This document shows, piece by piece, positions 25,755-34,802 of a stretch of 64,000 bases of DNA. The translations under genes and the position numbers were made by a program. The notes beneath the pieces are model-generated. The model was not told where the DNA came from. It saw nothing but the letters and a program-made list of their open reading frames with translations, and did not search any database. The stretch lies in the NCBI GenBank assembly GCA_900466005.1, contig UEGQ01000012.1, positions 247,878 to 311,877 on the forward strand. Direction: 5' to 3'. Positions within the stretch are counted from its first letter, which is position 1. Every line of letters starts with the position of its first letter. Source of the DNA: Hyphomicrobiales bacterium. GTDB taxonomy: Bacteria > Pseudomonadota > Alphaproteobacteria > Rhizobiales > Rhizobiaceae.

Positions 25755-26312
25755 ATGATGAGACATCTTCGCCGAGCCGGGAGATCCGGCGCAGTCGCCG
25801 GCCTTCTTCTTCTCTCCGTATCGGCGGTCGCTGCCGCGGAATACCCGATCGGGGAGCCGCAGTCCGGCGGCGGGCTCGAGATTGCAGCGGTCTATCTGCA
25901 GCCGATCGAGATGGACCCGCCGGGCATGATGCGTCCCGCAGCCGACTCCGACATCCACCTGGAAGCGGATATTCACGCCCTTGCCGACAATCCGAACGGC
26001 TTTGCCGAGGGTGAGTGGGTGCCGTATCTCGTGGTCGACTACGAACTGACCAAGGTGGACACCGGTGAGGCAATCTCCGGACGGATGATGCCGATGGTGG
26101 CAAGCGACGGTCCGCACTACGGCGACAATCTGAAGATCGCCGGCATGGGCAATTACCGGCTGAAGCTGACCGTCTCGCCGCCCGACAAGGATCCGATGGG
26201 CCATTTCGGCCGCCACACCGACAAGGAGACCGGCGTCGCCGCCTGGTTCGCCCCCGTTACCACCGAATACATCTTCACCTTCGCCGGTACCGGCAAGAAG
26301 GGTTCCTACTGA
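25755..26312 (+). CDS. ftrA: Periplasmic P19/Tpd-family iron-binding protein
   Basis: 185 residues with a signal peptide (RSGAVAGLLLLSVSAVAAA). The mature protein follows the P19/FetP/FtrA pattern: YPIGEPQSGGGLEIAAVYLQ, a DIHLEADIHA histidine motif, methionine-rich SGRMMPMV, HYGDN and MGHFGRHTDKETGV. These His and Met residues form the copper/ferrous-iron site in relatives. In Brucella and Bordetella FtrA binds ferrous iron for oxidation and transfer by FtrBCD. The start may be 25755 or 25758 (tandem ATG codons). It is the first gene of the operon. Confidence 0.9.
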   Translation: MMRHLRRAGRSGAVAGLLLLSVSAVAAAEYPIGEPQSGGGLEIAAVYLQPIEMDPPGMMRPAADSDIHLEADIHALADNPNGFAEGEWVPYLVVDYELTKVDTGEAISGRMMPMVASDGPHYGDNLKIAGMGNYRLKLTVSPPDKDPMGHFGRHTDKETGVAAWFAPVTTEYIFTFAGTGKKGSY

Positions 26313-26324
26313 CAAAACGGCGGC

Positions 26325-26348
26325 GGCGGGGGACCGCGGTCCCCCGCC
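26325..26348 (+). other. Strong intercistronic hairpin between ftrA and ftrB
   Basis: GGCGGGGGACC (26325-26335), GC, GGTCCCCCGCC (26338-26348): a perfect palindrome of 11-bp arms lying 12 bp after the ftrA stop and 20 bp before the ftrB start. It has no T-run, so it is more likely to stabilise the upstream message or attenuate than to terminate fully. Confidence 0.8.
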
Positions 26349-26368
26349 TCGCCGCGCAAGGAGACGAC

Positions 26369-26713
26369 ATGCGATCGAACAGACTGACGCCGATGCTGCT
26401 GGCCGCGTTTCTCGCGGCACCTGCCGCGGCGCACGCCGAAGACCCGGTGAGCTTCGTCCTCGAGATGAAGGACGGTGTCCTCAACCCTGCCCGGATCGAG
26501 ATTCCGGCCGGAACGGAGGTCAAGATCGTGCTGCGCAACACCGGCACGACGCCCGCCGAGTTCGAGAGCCTGCGCCTGCGCAAGGAGAAGGTGCTGGCGC
26601 CGGGTGCAGAATCCTTCGTCGTCATCCGCAAGGCCTCGCCGGGCGAATATCCCTTCTATGACGAATTCCACATGGACAAGGGCCAGGGCGTCATCGTGGC
26701 GCGCCAGGACTGA
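26369..26713 (+). CDS. ftrB: Cupredoxin-like periplasmic protein
   Basis: 114 residues with a signal peptide (LLAAFLAAPAAAHA). The remainder is a cupredoxin-like beta fold: SFVLEMKDGVLNPARIEIPAG, EVKIVLRNTGTTPAEFES and PGEYPFYDEFHMDKGQGVIV, with a histidine near the C-terminus. This matches FtrB of the FtrABCD ferrous iron system, proposed to oxidise iron on its way to the FtrC permease. AAGGAGA precedes the ATG. The classical Cys ligand of blue copper proteins is absent, as in other FtrB proteins. Confidence 0.87.
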   Translation: MRSNRLTPMLLAAFLAAPAAAHAEDPVSFVLEMKDGVLNPARIEIPAGTEVKIVLRNTGTTPAEFESLRLRKEKVLAPGAESFVVIRKASPGEYPFYDEFHMDKGQGVIVARQD

Positions 26714-26785
26714 GATGCATCAGACGGGGGTGGCGGACCGTTCCGCCGCCCGACATCTTCCTCCCACCGGAACAGACAGCCGATC

Positions 26786-27622
26786 ATGTTCGTACAAACC
26801 TTCGTCATCGTCTGGCGCGAAAGCATCGAGGCCCTGCTCGTGGTCGGCATCCTGCATGCCTGGCTCCGCCACAACGGAACCGGGCGCGGCGCGACGGCCT
26901 ATCTTTGGGGCGGCGTCGCGGCCGGTATTGTCGGCGCGGGCCTGCTCTCGGTGGTGCTGATGCGCTTCGGCGCGGTTCTGCCGCCGGAAGGGCAGGACTG
27001 GTTCCAGGCCGCGCTCATCCTCGCCGCCTGTGCGCTCATCGTGCAGATGGTGTTCTGGATGCGCCGCCACGGACGCACGCTCAAACGCGACCTGGAACAG
27101 GGACTGTCGGAAAGCCTCCGCAAGGGCAACCTCTGGGGCATCTTCGCGGTGGCGGCGATCGCCGTCATGCGGGAAGGCGCCGAGACGGTGATCTTCCTGC
27201 AGGGCGTAATCGCCTCCGCAGCCGGAGCCGGAGGAGAGATCGCCATCGGGATCGTGTCTGCCGTTCTTGCGGCGGGTCTGACCTATTCGCTGCTGCAGCT
27301 CGGCGGACGCTATCTGTCCTGGCGGCTGTTCTTTCACTTGACCGAGACGATGCTTTTGCTGCTCGCCTCCGCGCTGCTGGTGACCGGAACCGGCTATCTC
27401 GTTTCCCTCGGTCTGCTGCCCTATTCCGAACCGCTCTGGGATACCTCCTTCCTGCTCGACGACATGACCCGCCTCGGCGGTATCGTCGCCGGCCTCACCG
27501 GCTACCGGGCGATGCCCGACGCCGTGACTGTCGCGACCTGGGTCGTCTACTGGAGCGGGATCGTGCTCGCGTTCCGAATGCAGGCGCGGCAGGCGAGACC
27601 CGCGGTGCAGGCGTCCGCATGA
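26786..27622 (+). CDS. ftrC: FTR1-family iron permease
   Basis: 278-residue inner-membrane permease with about seven hydrophobic segments. Both REXXE iron-binding motifs of the FTR1/EfeU family are present, WRESIEALL (about residue 11) and MREGAETVIF (about residue 130). It imports iron handed over by FtrA and FtrB. Its stop overlaps the start of ftrD (ATGA). Confidence 0.95.
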   Translation: MFVQTFVIVWRESIEALLVVGILHAWLRHNGTGRGATAYLWGGVAAGIVGAGLLSVVLMRFGAVLPPEGQDWFQAALILAACALIVQMVFWMRRHGRTLKRDLEQGLSESLRKGNLWGIFAVAAIAVMREGAETVIFLQGVIASAAGAGGEIAIGIVSAVLAAGLTYSLLQLGGRYLSWRLFFHLTETMLLLLASALLVTGTGYLVSLGLLPYSEPLWDTSFLLDDMTRLGGIVAGLTGYRAMPDAVTVATWVVYWSGIVLAFRMQARQARPAVQASA

Positions 27623-29037
27623 CACCCGTCACGATCTACGCCGCGCCGCCGCGGGCATCACGCGCCGGGGCACGCGCGAGGCTGGCGGTCGCCGGCGACT
27701 GGCTTCGCCTGCACCAGAAGGCGGTGCTTCGGCTGCAATGGGGCGTCGTCCTCGTCTACGCCGTGCTGCTGATCGTGCCGGCGGTGATGCCGCTGCCGGA
27801 CAATGCCGCGCATATCTGGAACGACGTCTCGCTTTTCGCGCGCTTCGTCTTCTGGGGCATCTGGTGGCCGGGCGTGCTCATCAGCATGCTGCTGTTCGGG
27901 CGGCTCTGGTGCGGCATCTTCTGTCCGGAAGGGGCGCTGACGGAGATGGCGAGCAAGCGCGGTCGCGGCCGGGCGATTCCGCGCTGGATCCGCTGGCAGG
28001 GCTGGCCCTTCGCCGCCTTCGTGACGACGACGGTCTACGGCCAGCTCGTCAGCGTCTACCAGTACCCGCTGCCGGCGCTGCTGATCCTCGGCGGATCGAC
28101 GGTCGCCGCAATCCTCATCGGCTATCTCTACGGTCGCGGCCACCGGGTCTGGTGCCGCTATCTCTGCCCGGTGAGCGGCGTCTTCGGCCTGCTTGCGAAG
28201 CTCGCGCCCGTCCATTACCGCGTCGACCACGGCGAGTGGGACCAGTGTCCGCCGCAGCTCGGCCGGACTCTCAGCGTCTCCTGCGCTCCCATGGTGCCGC
28301 TCCGCACGATGGAGAGCGCCTCGCCATGCCATATGTGCGGGCGCTGCGCCGGCTTCCGCAACGCAATCGAGCTTGCCGCCCGCCCGCCGGGTTCGGAAAT
28401 CGTTGAGGTCAGTGGCAAAACCGCAAACCTCTGGGATACACTGCTGATCGTGCCGGGCCTGATGGGCGTCGCCGTCGGTGCCTTCCACTGGGCGTCCTCG
28501 CCGTGGTTCGTCGATCTGAAACAGAGGGTGGCGGTCTGGCTCGTCGGAAACGGAGAAACCTGGCCGCTCGAGCAGAGCCTGCCGTGGTGGCTGCTCACCA
28601 ACTATCCGGCCCATAACGATGTGCTGAGCGTGCTCGACGGCGCCATGCTGCTCCTCTATATCGCAGCAACTGCCGTTGTCGCGAGCCTCGCGATTCTGCT
28701 GCCGCTAATGCTTGCCGTCCGTATCCTCGGCCGGTGGAGCGCGCAGCGGTTCCATCATCTGGTCCACGGGCTCCTGCCGCTCGCCGCCTGCGGCGTGATC
28801 CTCGGCCTTTCTGCACAGACCGTCACGCTACTCCGGACAGACGGCTTCCTCCTCGCCTGGGCGAACGACGTCAGAATGGCGGCGCTGACACTTGCCGCCG
28901 CCTGGAGCCTGCTGCTGGTCTGGAGGATCGCGGGGCGCTACAGCGCCGGTCCTCGCCGCGCGGCCGCCACGGCGGTGAGCAGCGTTGCGATCGCGGCCGG
29001 CTTGCTGCCGTGGGTGCTGTTGTTCTGGATCTGGTAG
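27619..29037 (+). CDS. ftrD: Membrane ferredoxin-like protein of ferrous iron uptake (NapH/FtrD type)
   Basis: 472-residue polytopic membrane protein with cysteine clusters of the NapH/RdxA-like family: CGIFCPEGALTE (about residue 99), CRYLCPVSG (about residue 180) and CHMCGRC (about residue 238), which would hold iron-sulfur clusters. About nine membrane helices surround these and fill the C-terminal half. FtrD is thought to reoxidise or re-reduce FtrB during iron transfer. The start lies in the ftrC stop. It is the last gene of the operon, convergent with hipA 58 bp away. Confidence 0.88.
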   Translation: MTPVTIYAAPPRASRAGARARLAVAGDWLRLHQKAVLRLQWGVVLVYAVLLIVPAVMPLPDNAAHIWNDVSLFARFVFWGIWWPGVLISMLLFGRLWCGIFCPEGALTEMASKRGRGRAIPRWIRWQGWPFAAFVTTTVYGQLVSVYQYPLPALLILGGSTVAAILIGYLYGRGHRVWCRYLCPVSGVFGLLAKLAPVHYRVDHGEWDQCPPQLGRTLSVSCAPMVPLRTMESASPCHMCGRCAGFRNAIELAARPPGSEIVEVSGKTANLWDTLLIVPGLMGVAVGAFHWASSPWFVDLKQRVAVWLVGNGETWPLEQSLPWWLLTNYPAHNDVLSVLDGAMLLLYIAATAVVASLAILLPLMLAVRILGRWSAQRFHHLVHGLLPLAACGVILGLSAQTVTLLRTDGFLLAWANDVRMAALTLAAAWSLLLVWRIAGRYSAGPRRAAATAVSSVAIAAGLLPWVLLFWIW

Positions 29038-29095
29038 GATCTGACCCGGCTGCTAGCGCGCGCCGCTCGACATTTGTCTGGAGGAGGCGTCATCC

Positions 29096-30328
29096 TCACA
29101 ATTGGTGCAGGATGCGACGGCACCGTCTCTTGATCGCGTGCCTGATGCGTTCGAGAACGCGTGACGGATCACCTGCGCGAGCGAGCGAGTCTGCAGCAAT
29201 TTGGTCGCACTTGTCGACAACCATATCCCCGATCTCTCCCACTCGCCGGACCGTTGCCGCCGGGCTGAGCCCGACTTCTTCGGCGAAGGCCTTCCAGTGT
29301 CGGCCATGAAGTTCTGCAGCGATTGCTTTTCCACCGACCGACTGGGGAAGATTCTGGTCAACCTTGTCGTACACTGCAGCGCAAATGAGATCATAGAGGG
29401 GGGCCAGTCGTGCCGTCCCTCGCGCGCCAATCAGGATCGAATAGTTCTTGGCGTGTGAGTCGGAGTTGCAGATGAGGACGTTGAAGATCACGGCGTCCAA
29501 CAACCTGAGGCGCTCGCCGGGTGAAATCAGGTCCCGGACCGTGTCGAACATCTGCTTGAGACCGACACCGCGTCCAGCCGTTGTCCTCTCATATTTCTGA
29601 TAGGGGAAGTGCCCGGTTAGTTGGCACAGGTCCTCCTGATGAAGGCGGCGAAGTTCCCTTTGAGAGTCCAGGAAGCGGTCGTATCGCTTCACCAGGAGGT
29701 AGCGCCTCGTTCCCGCATGACCGATCGTGGCGTCGGCCGCGTCGAGCCCGCACGCCCGTGCCAAGGAAAGGCAGAAGGCTTCATTCTCGACGCTTCCAGC
29801 CAGACGCCTCGTGTCGGGCTTCAGGATATGTGTCGATGGAGTTCCTTCGACCGGAATGGAAATCGTTCCATCGTCTGCGACAAAAACGGGAAGCTTCTCC
29901 TGAACGCCGGCGAGTGACATCGAAACCCCGTGTTCGCCGACCAGGAATGGCCTCTCCGGGAGGTCCCCGATAATCCGCTCCAACGAACGGTCATCCGGAA
30001 TCGACATGAGATGAATGCCGGGTTTCCGTGGCTTGCCGATGGAAAGCGCTCCGGCCGTATCGCGACCGATGGCCTCCAGCAGACCGACAATGTCTTGTGG
30101 TGAAACCTTCAGCCGCAGCCCGATCTCGGTCAGGTGCGTTTCCGGCAGAAGATTGGTGAGCCAGGGCAACAGGGTAGCGGCTCCGAAGCCACCGGATCGC
30201 AATGGCATCGTCAGCGAGATCGGGAACGCGTTGGGACGGGCCTCCCAGCTCGGTTCGTAACTCATTTGCCATTCGTCTCGGAAATTCAGTTGAGCAATGG
30301 GGATGTTCTCGTAGAAAACCGTCGTCAT
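29096..30328 (-). CDS. hipA: HipA-type serine/threonine kinase toxin
   Basis: 410-residue HipA kinase. The N-terminal subdomain has PLRSGGFGAATLLPWLTNLL and IGRDTAGALSIG; the ATP loop is LAGVQEKLPV with the lysine in THILKPD. The catalytic segment is CNSDSHAKNYSIL (about residues 283-295) and the metal aspartate is in APLYDLICA. HipA of E. coli phosphorylates glutamyl-tRNA synthetase and induces persistence. All catalytic residues look intact. Its ATG overlaps the hipB stop (ATGA). Confidence 0.93.
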   Translation of the reverse strand: MTTVFYENIPIAQLNFRDEWQMSYEPSWEARPNAFPISLTMPLRSGGFGAATLLPWLTNLLPETHLTEIGLRLKVSPQDIVGLLEAIGRDTAGALSIGKPRKPGIHLMSIPDDRSLERIIGDLPERPFLVGEHGVSMSLAGVQEKLPVFVADDGTISIPVEGTPSTHILKPDTRRLAGSVENEAFCLSLARACGLDAADATIGHAGTRRYLLVKRYDRFLDSQRELRRLHQEDLCQLTGHFPYQKYERTTAGRGVGLKQMFDTVRDLISPGERLRLLDAVIFNVLICNSDSHAKNYSILIGARGTARLAPLYDLICAAVYDKVDQNLPQSVGGKAIAAELHGRHWKAFAEEVGLSPAATVRRVGEIGDMVVDKCDQIAADSLARAGDPSRVLERIRHAIKRRCRRILHQL

Positions 30329-30603
30329 GTGTCGCTCCCGAAGGACGGCAAAAACGCGAGGTCATCGTCGGTTCCTGTCTGCGGAGCGATAGATCGTGCT
30401 TCTCTTAAATCTCCCAGTTCCAGACCGACCGTCCTCGCGACGAGCAAGGCCCTGTCGAGCTGGCAGCTCGGTTTCCCACCTTCCAGATCGACGATGAACC
30501 GCTCACCCGTTCCGGAGCGAGCAGCCAGTTCTCTTTGCGTCCAGCCTAGACCCTTGCGCGCCAGCTTGACGAGTTTGCCGAAATCTTCTGCAGATCGGAT
30601 CAT
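30325..30603 (-). CDS. hipB: HipB-type helix-turn-helix antitoxin
   Basis: 92-residue XRE/Cro-type regulator with helix-turn-helix LGWTQRELAARSGTGERFIV and the downstream LEGGKPSCQLDRALLVARTV typical of HipB. It binds HipA and represses the operon. I use the start at 30603, where GAGAGG stands five bases upstream, instead of 30663. The protein ends in an exposed tail, LAFLPSFGSDT, comparable to the flexible HipB C-terminus that is targeted by Lon. Confidence 0.9.
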   Translation of the reverse strand: MIRSAEDFGKLVKLARKGLGWTQRELAARSGTGERFIVDLEGGKPSCQLDRALLVARTVGLELGDLREARSIAPQTGTDDDLAFLPSFGSDT

Positions 30604-30670
30604 AGAACCTCTCACAACTGCTTTACCGTACAGGAAGATTTTGTGGCGTGCAACATTATTCATCCCGATC

Positions 30671-30683
30671 GGTAAGTATTACC
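30671..30683. promoter_or_regulatory. Candidate HipB operator
   Basis: GGTAA (30671-30675), GTA, TTACC (30679-30683) is a perfect dyad 68 bp upstream of hipB. Further TTACC half-sites occur at about 30621 and 30710, so the region may hold an array of HipB-binding half-sites, as in the hipBA promoter of E. coli, although the core sequence differs. Confidence 0.45.
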
Positions 30684-31106
30684 CGTATGTAGCGGGAGCT
30701 TACCACTCGGGAAGACGGTTACGCGACATTAGCTCGGGGGCGGCTGAAGGCGACGTCCTACGGTAAGCGCCGGCTTGTGGTGCCTCGAAACGCTGTCCAC
30801 GGTTAGACCGAGGCGGCCGATTAGCGTTTCGGACCTTTGTCTGCGGCGCTCCGAGGGCGGATAGGCGACGCGTGGTTCAGTCGCGCAACGCCCGTGGTAA
30901 TGCGGGAGGAAGCCCGTGTCGGCACCCGTTGGATTGAGTCCACAGAGCTCGACGGCGCATGATTTCGGAGCACCTGGTCTTCGAGCGGAGCCGGCGGTTG
31001 TTCTGGAATTTTGTTGCAACATGTTGTTGAAATTTCTCGCGCTATAGGCACTCTATGGATTCGGCGCTATTCATGCGCAATGACCTCAAGGACCGCTCCG
31101 CTTGCG
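30684..31106. other. Intergenic region upstream of the MNT-HEPN gene
   Basis: About 420 bp without a supportable gene. Near the downstream end, CAACATGTTG (31017-31026) is a perfect palindrome inside TTGTTGCAACATGTTGTTG, 81 bp before the MNT-HEPN start, and may be an operator. The rest shows nothing recognisable. Confidence 0.4.
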
Positions 31107-32027
31107 ATGAAAACCAGCCTCGACCATCTCCCGCATCGAAAGCAGCGCGAGCTCGCGCGCATCGTCGAGGTGCTGCACGAAGAGTTCGAGGACGCCTTGA
31201 AGGAAGGAACGGCCGATTTCAAGAAGCGTGGCCGCATCCTGAAGATCATCCTCTTCGGATCTTATGCCAGGGGGACATGGGTCGACGAGCCGCACACCAA
31301 GAAGGGATACAAATCTGATTATGATCTGCTGATCATCGTCAACAACAAGAAGCTCACGGATTTCGCCACCTACTGGCACAAGGCGCAGGATCGGCTCTTG
31401 CATCTGCCGGAGGTCCAGACACCGGTCAGCCTGATCGTCCACTCGCGGCGCGAGGTGAACACGGCACTTTACGAAGGGCAGTACTTCTTCGTCGATATCC
31501 GCCGGGATGGCATTGCGCTCTATGAACTGGACGATGAGCCACTCGCCGAGCCGAAACAGCGAACGGCCGCCGACGCCCTGCGGATCGCGAACGACTATTT
31601 AGAAGAACGGCTTCCGCATGGAAAGGCGTTCGTGGAAGGAGCTGAGTTCTTTGTTGGCCGCAAAAGATACAAGGAAGCTGCCTTTCTCCTTCATCAGTCG
31701 ATCGAACAAGCCTATTCAGCGCTCCTGCTCGTTTTGACGAGCTACAGCCCCGCCTCCCACAACCTGAAGCACCTGCGCAGCCTCGCCGAGGGGCGTGATC
31801 GGCGGCTCGCCGACGTCTGGCCCGCCGATCAGCATCAGCACGTTGCCTGGTTCAACATCCTGAACGAGGCCTACGTCAAATCCCGCTACTCGAAGCACTA
31901 CGAAATCAGCGAGGAAGCGCTCGTCTGGCTCCTTGAACGCGCCCACCGGCTGATCTCCGAGATCGAGGCAATCTGCGTCGAACATCTGGAGAAGCTCGGG
32001 CGTTCGGAAGCCCGCACGACTGACTGA
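31107..32027 (+). CDS. Single-chain minimal nucleotidyltransferase-HEPN protein
   Basis: 306 residues. The N-terminal half is a minimal nucleotidyltransferase with ILFGSYARGTW (about residues 46-56) and the metal-binding pair in YKSDYDLLIIV. The C-terminal half (from about residue 165, EGAEFFVGRKRYKEAAFLLHQSIEQAY) is a HEPN helical bundle. In MNT/HEPN toxin-antitoxin pairs the HEPN protein is an RNase toxin that the MNT inactivates by AMPylation; here both are fused in one protein. No canonical RX4-6H RNase motif is obvious, so it could be a detoxified or regulatory version. Alternative start 31080 lacks a ribosome site. Confidence 0.85.
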   Translation: MKTSLDHLPHRKQRELARIVEVLHEEFEDALKEGTADFKKRGRILKIILFGSYARGTWVDEPHTKKGYKSDYDLLIIVNNKKLTDFATYWHKAQDRLLHLPEVQTPVSLIVHSRREVNTALYEGQYFFVDIRRDGIALYELDDEPLAEPKQRTAADALRIANDYLEERLPHGKAFVEGAEFFVGRKRYKEAAFLLHQSIEQAYSALLLVLTSYSPASHNLKHLRSLAEGRDRRLADVWPADQHQHVAWFNILNEAYVKSRYSKHYEISEEALVWLLERAHRLISEIEAICVEHLEKLGRSEARTTD

Positions 32028-32097
32028 GCCCGAGGAGGCGATCAGTGCTTCGCTTCCCTGCATTGTGGAGAATTTCGCCGGAACGCCCGCCGGCCGC

Positions 32098-34158
32098 CTA
32101 CTTCCACATCGCCCGCATGCGCGCGCCGACGTCGACCCGGACCTGTCGCGTGCTGCGTTCGCCGGCCGCAGTCGGGACGATCGGCCAGCTCTTCGCCTCG
32201 AAGAGGCCGAGCATCGGTGCCGGGATGAAGCGGGTACGCGAGGCATAGACGTGGCGGTCGCCCTGCGCATTCTGGCCGTACGTGAAGAAGCGCTGCGGCG
32301 TGACGAGCGTCAGGCTGTCGCGGGCGCGTGTCATGCCGACATAGAGGAGCCGGCGTTCCTCCTCGATCTCCGCGGTCGTGCCGACGCCGAGATCGGAGGG
32401 AATGCAGCCGTCGATGACGTTCAGCATGAAGACCGAGCGCCATTCCTGCCCCTTGGCCGAGTGGATGGTCGAGAGGATCAGGTAGTCCTCGTCGAGGAGC
32501 GGCACACCCGCCTGGTCGCTGGTGGCGTCCGGCGGATCGAGGGTGAGCTCGGTGAGGAAGCGCTCGCGGTTGGCATAGCCGGCCGCGATCTGCTCAAGCT
32601 GCAGCAGGTCGGCCTTGCGGGTTTCGGCATCCTCGTGGATGCGGTCGAGATGCGGTTCGTACCAGACGCGCGCCGCGCTGATTTCGTTCGGCCAGCCGGG
32701 CCCCGCCTTGCGCAGGCCGAGAAGCAGGTCGAGGAAGCCCGGCCAGTCCGCGCCCGATTTCGGGGGCGCGGGGATTTCGGCGAGCGTCACCAGCGGCTCG
32801 GGATCGGCGGCGATCGTGTCGAGGATGCGGCCCGCGGTCTGCGGGCCGATCCCCGGCAGGAGCTGCAGCAGGCGGAAGCCGGCGACCCGGTCGCGCGGGT
32901 TCTGGGCGAAGCGCAGCACCGCCAGCATGTCCTTCACATGGGCGCTGTCGAGGAATTTTAGCCCGCCGAACTTGACGAAGGGAATGTTCGAGCGGGTGAG
33001 CTCGACTTCGAGCGAACTGCTGTGGTTCGACGAGCGGAAGAGTACGGCCTGCTGCTTCAGACCGATGCCGCGCTCGCGGTTTTCCAGAACCTGCTCGACG
33101 ATGTAGCGGGCCTGATCGGCCTCGTCCCGGACGGTCACCAGCGCCGGACGCTCCTCGGACTCCCGGTCGCTCCAGAGGTTTTTGGTGAAGCGCTCGCGCG
33201 CCTCGCCGATGACCGCGTTCGCTGCGGCGAGGATCGGCTGCGTCGAACGGTAGTTGCGGTCGAGCGTGACGACATGGGCCGGCGGCGAGAAGGCCGCCGG
33301 GAAATCGAGGATGTTGCGCACCGTCGCGGCGCGGAAGGAATAGATCGATTGCGCGTCGTCGCCGACGACCGTCAGCCCGTGTCCGCCGGGCTTCAGCGCC
33401 AGCAGGATCGCCGCCTGCAGCCGGTTGGTATCTTGGTATTCGTCGACGAGCACATGGTCGAAGCGGCCGGCAATTTCGCCCGCGAGGTCCGGTTCGCTCA
33501 CCATCTGCGCCCAGTAGAGCAGGAGGTCGTCGTAGTCGAGCACGTTCTGTACCTGTTTGGCCTCCACATAGGCGGCAAAGAGCTGCTTCAGCTCCTCCTC
33601 CCAGCCGGCGACCCAGGGGTAATGCGCCTTCAGCACCTCGGCGATCGAGGTTTCCGAATTCACCACCCGGGAATAGATCGAGAGACAGGTGCCCTTGGTC
33701 GGGAAGCGGCTCTCGGTCTTCGAGAAGCCGAGTTCGTGGCGCACGAGATTGATGAGGTCGGCGCTGTCCTCGCGATCATGGATGGTGAAGTCCTCCGCAA
33801 GGCCGATCTGGTCGGCGTGGATGCGGAGAAGACGGGCGCCGATGCCGTGGAAGGTGCCGGCCCAGGCGAGCGCATCGGTCATGACGGCGGCCTTGTCGCC
33901 CAGCACCTGGCGGCAGATGCGTTCGACACGGCGGCCCATTTCCGATGCGGCGCGGCGGGAGAAGGTCATCAGGAGGATGCGGCGCGGATCCGCGCCGTTC
34001 ATGATCAGGTGGGCGACGCGATGGGCGAGTGTGTTGGTCTTGCCAGAGCCGGCGCCGGCGATGATCAGCAGCGGTCCGGGCAATCCGGCCGCACCGACAC
34101 CGTGCTCGACCGCGGCGCGCTGCCGGTCGTTCAGTTTCTCCAGATAGGCAAGGCTCAT
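32098..34158 (-). CDS. UvrD/PcrA-like superfamily 1 DNA helicase
   Basis: 686-residue SF1A helicase with all main motifs: I AGAGSGKTNTL (about residue 34), II VDEYQDTN, III VGDDAQSIYSFRAA, IV LDRNYRST, V ILSTIHSAKGQEW and VI LYVGMTRARDSL. It unwinds DNA 3' to 5' in repair or replication. It is shorter than the usual rhizobial UvrD, so it is a paralogue rather than the housekeeping gene. The start at 34158 follows GAGGGGACAG. It is convergent with the MNT-HEPN gene (70 bp apart). Confidence 0.93.
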   Translation of the reverse strand: MSLAYLEKLNDRQRAAVEHGVGAAGLPGPLLIIAGAGSGKTNTLAHRVAHLIMNGADPRRILLMTFSRRAASEMGRRVERICRQVLGDKAAVMTDALAWAGTFHGIGARLLRIHADQIGLAEDFTIHDREDSADLINLVRHELGFSKTESRFPTKGTCLSIYSRVVNSETSIAEVLKAHYPWVAGWEEELKQLFAAYVEAKQVQNVLDYDDLLLYWAQMVSEPDLAGEIAGRFDHVLVDEYQDTNRLQAAILLALKPGGHGLTVVGDDAQSIYSFRAATVRNILDFPAAFSPPAHVVTLDRNYRSTQPILAAANAVIGEARERFTKNLWSDRESEERPALVTVRDEADQARYIVEQVLENRERGIGLKQQAVLFRSSNHSSSLEVELTRSNIPFVKFGGLKFLDSAHVKDMLAVLRFAQNPRDRVAGFRLLQLLPGIGPQTAGRILDTIAADPEPLVTLAEIPAPPKSGADWPGFLDLLLGLRKAGPGWPNEISAARVWYEPHLDRIHEDAETRKADLLQLEQIAAGYANRERFLTELTLDPPDATSDQAGVPLLDEDYLILSTIHSAKGQEWRSVFMLNVIDGCIPSDLGVGTTAEIEEERRLLYVGMTRARDSLTLVTPQRFFTYGQNAQGDRHVYASRTRFIPAPMLGLFEAKSWPIVPTAAGERSTRQVRVDVGARMRAMWK

Positions 34159-34472
34159 CGAAAACTCTGTCCCCTCATGCGCCGGGGCGTGCAGCCGCAC
34201 GTCGCCGGACAGGCGGAGGGAGCAACACCACGCGCGCGCCGGGACATGCCCGGTGCGTCTGTGATTCCGTGGGTTGACCTTGCCGCCGCATTTCCTCGTC
34301 ATCGCTCTCTGCGCCTGCGAGAGGCACGCAGAGAACGAATTGAGAACATAGCTCGACTTGCGGCAGATGGGAAGGGCGTCGGTGTGAATGAGGGTTACGC
34401 AGCATCGGCCGGTATTGGCGGTAGATCGGAAGGTCTCCGCTAGCCGCCCAAAGGCACATGGAAGCGGAATTC
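34159..34472. other. Intergenic region between the helicase and AbiEii-like genes
   Basis: About 310 bp upstream of both divergent genes. It should contain the helicase promoter; I saw no clear gene, repeat or hairpin. Confidence 0.4.
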
Positions 34473-34501
34473 TTGTTTCCCGAGTTTTGTGGCGCTATAT
34501 A
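34473..34501 (+). promoter_or_regulatory. Sigma-70-like promoter of the AbiEii-like operon
   Basis: TTGTTT at 34473-34478 and TATATA at 34496-34501 are separated by 17 bases. The heptamer GCGCTAT occurs at 34492-34498 and again at 34513-34519, bracketing the expected transcription start, and may be a repressor site. The promoter position argues against the upstream ATG at 34503. Confidence 0.6.
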
Positions 34502-34532
34502 AATGGTCGAAAGCGCTATGCGGTCCGGAGAC

Positions 34533-34802
34533 ATGTCGGTTGTTGCAGTAAAAGTTCTGTCCACAGTCAACGCCCCTTATGGGACGGCGCTTTCGGCTGA
34601 GCAGCTCGCGTCGAAGATTTCTGATCCCGCCAGCGCCGTTCTTTATGACCCCTCGGCGTTCTGCTTCTTTTCGGAAGTGGATGAAGACCTTCAGCACTCG
34701 TTCCTGGACGAGATGTGCGTCGATCCGAAGATCGCCACCGAATTGGCGCGGAAGTTTTCCGTGCTGGCCGGTTACACGCTGCCGCTGGCGCGGGCGGCCT
34801 AG
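34533..34802 (+). CDS. Small protein upstream of AbiEii-like nucleotidyltransferase (putative antitoxin)
   Basis: 89 residues with no family I can name. It has an early VVAVKVLSTVNAPYGTALS and a helical region LQHSFLDEMCVDPKIATELA. Its stop TAG is immediately followed by the TTG start of the AbiEii-like gene, so the two are translationally coupled, as in bicistronic type IV toxin-antitoxin loci. It does not look like AbiEi, which is larger and has a winged helix. I use ATG 34533 with GGAGAC upstream; 34503 lies too close to the promoter. An antitoxin role is inferred from position only. Confidence 0.6.
   Translation: MSVVAVKVLSTVNAPYGTALSAEQLASKISDPASAVLYDPSAFCFFSEVDEDLQHSFLDEMCVDPKIATELARKFSVLAGYTLPLARAA

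Noticed and set aside
26905-27618. Extension of the FtrD frame upstream through ftrC
   Set aside because: The true FtrD start at 27619 overlaps the ftrC stop; the upstream part is out-of-frame ftrC sequence.
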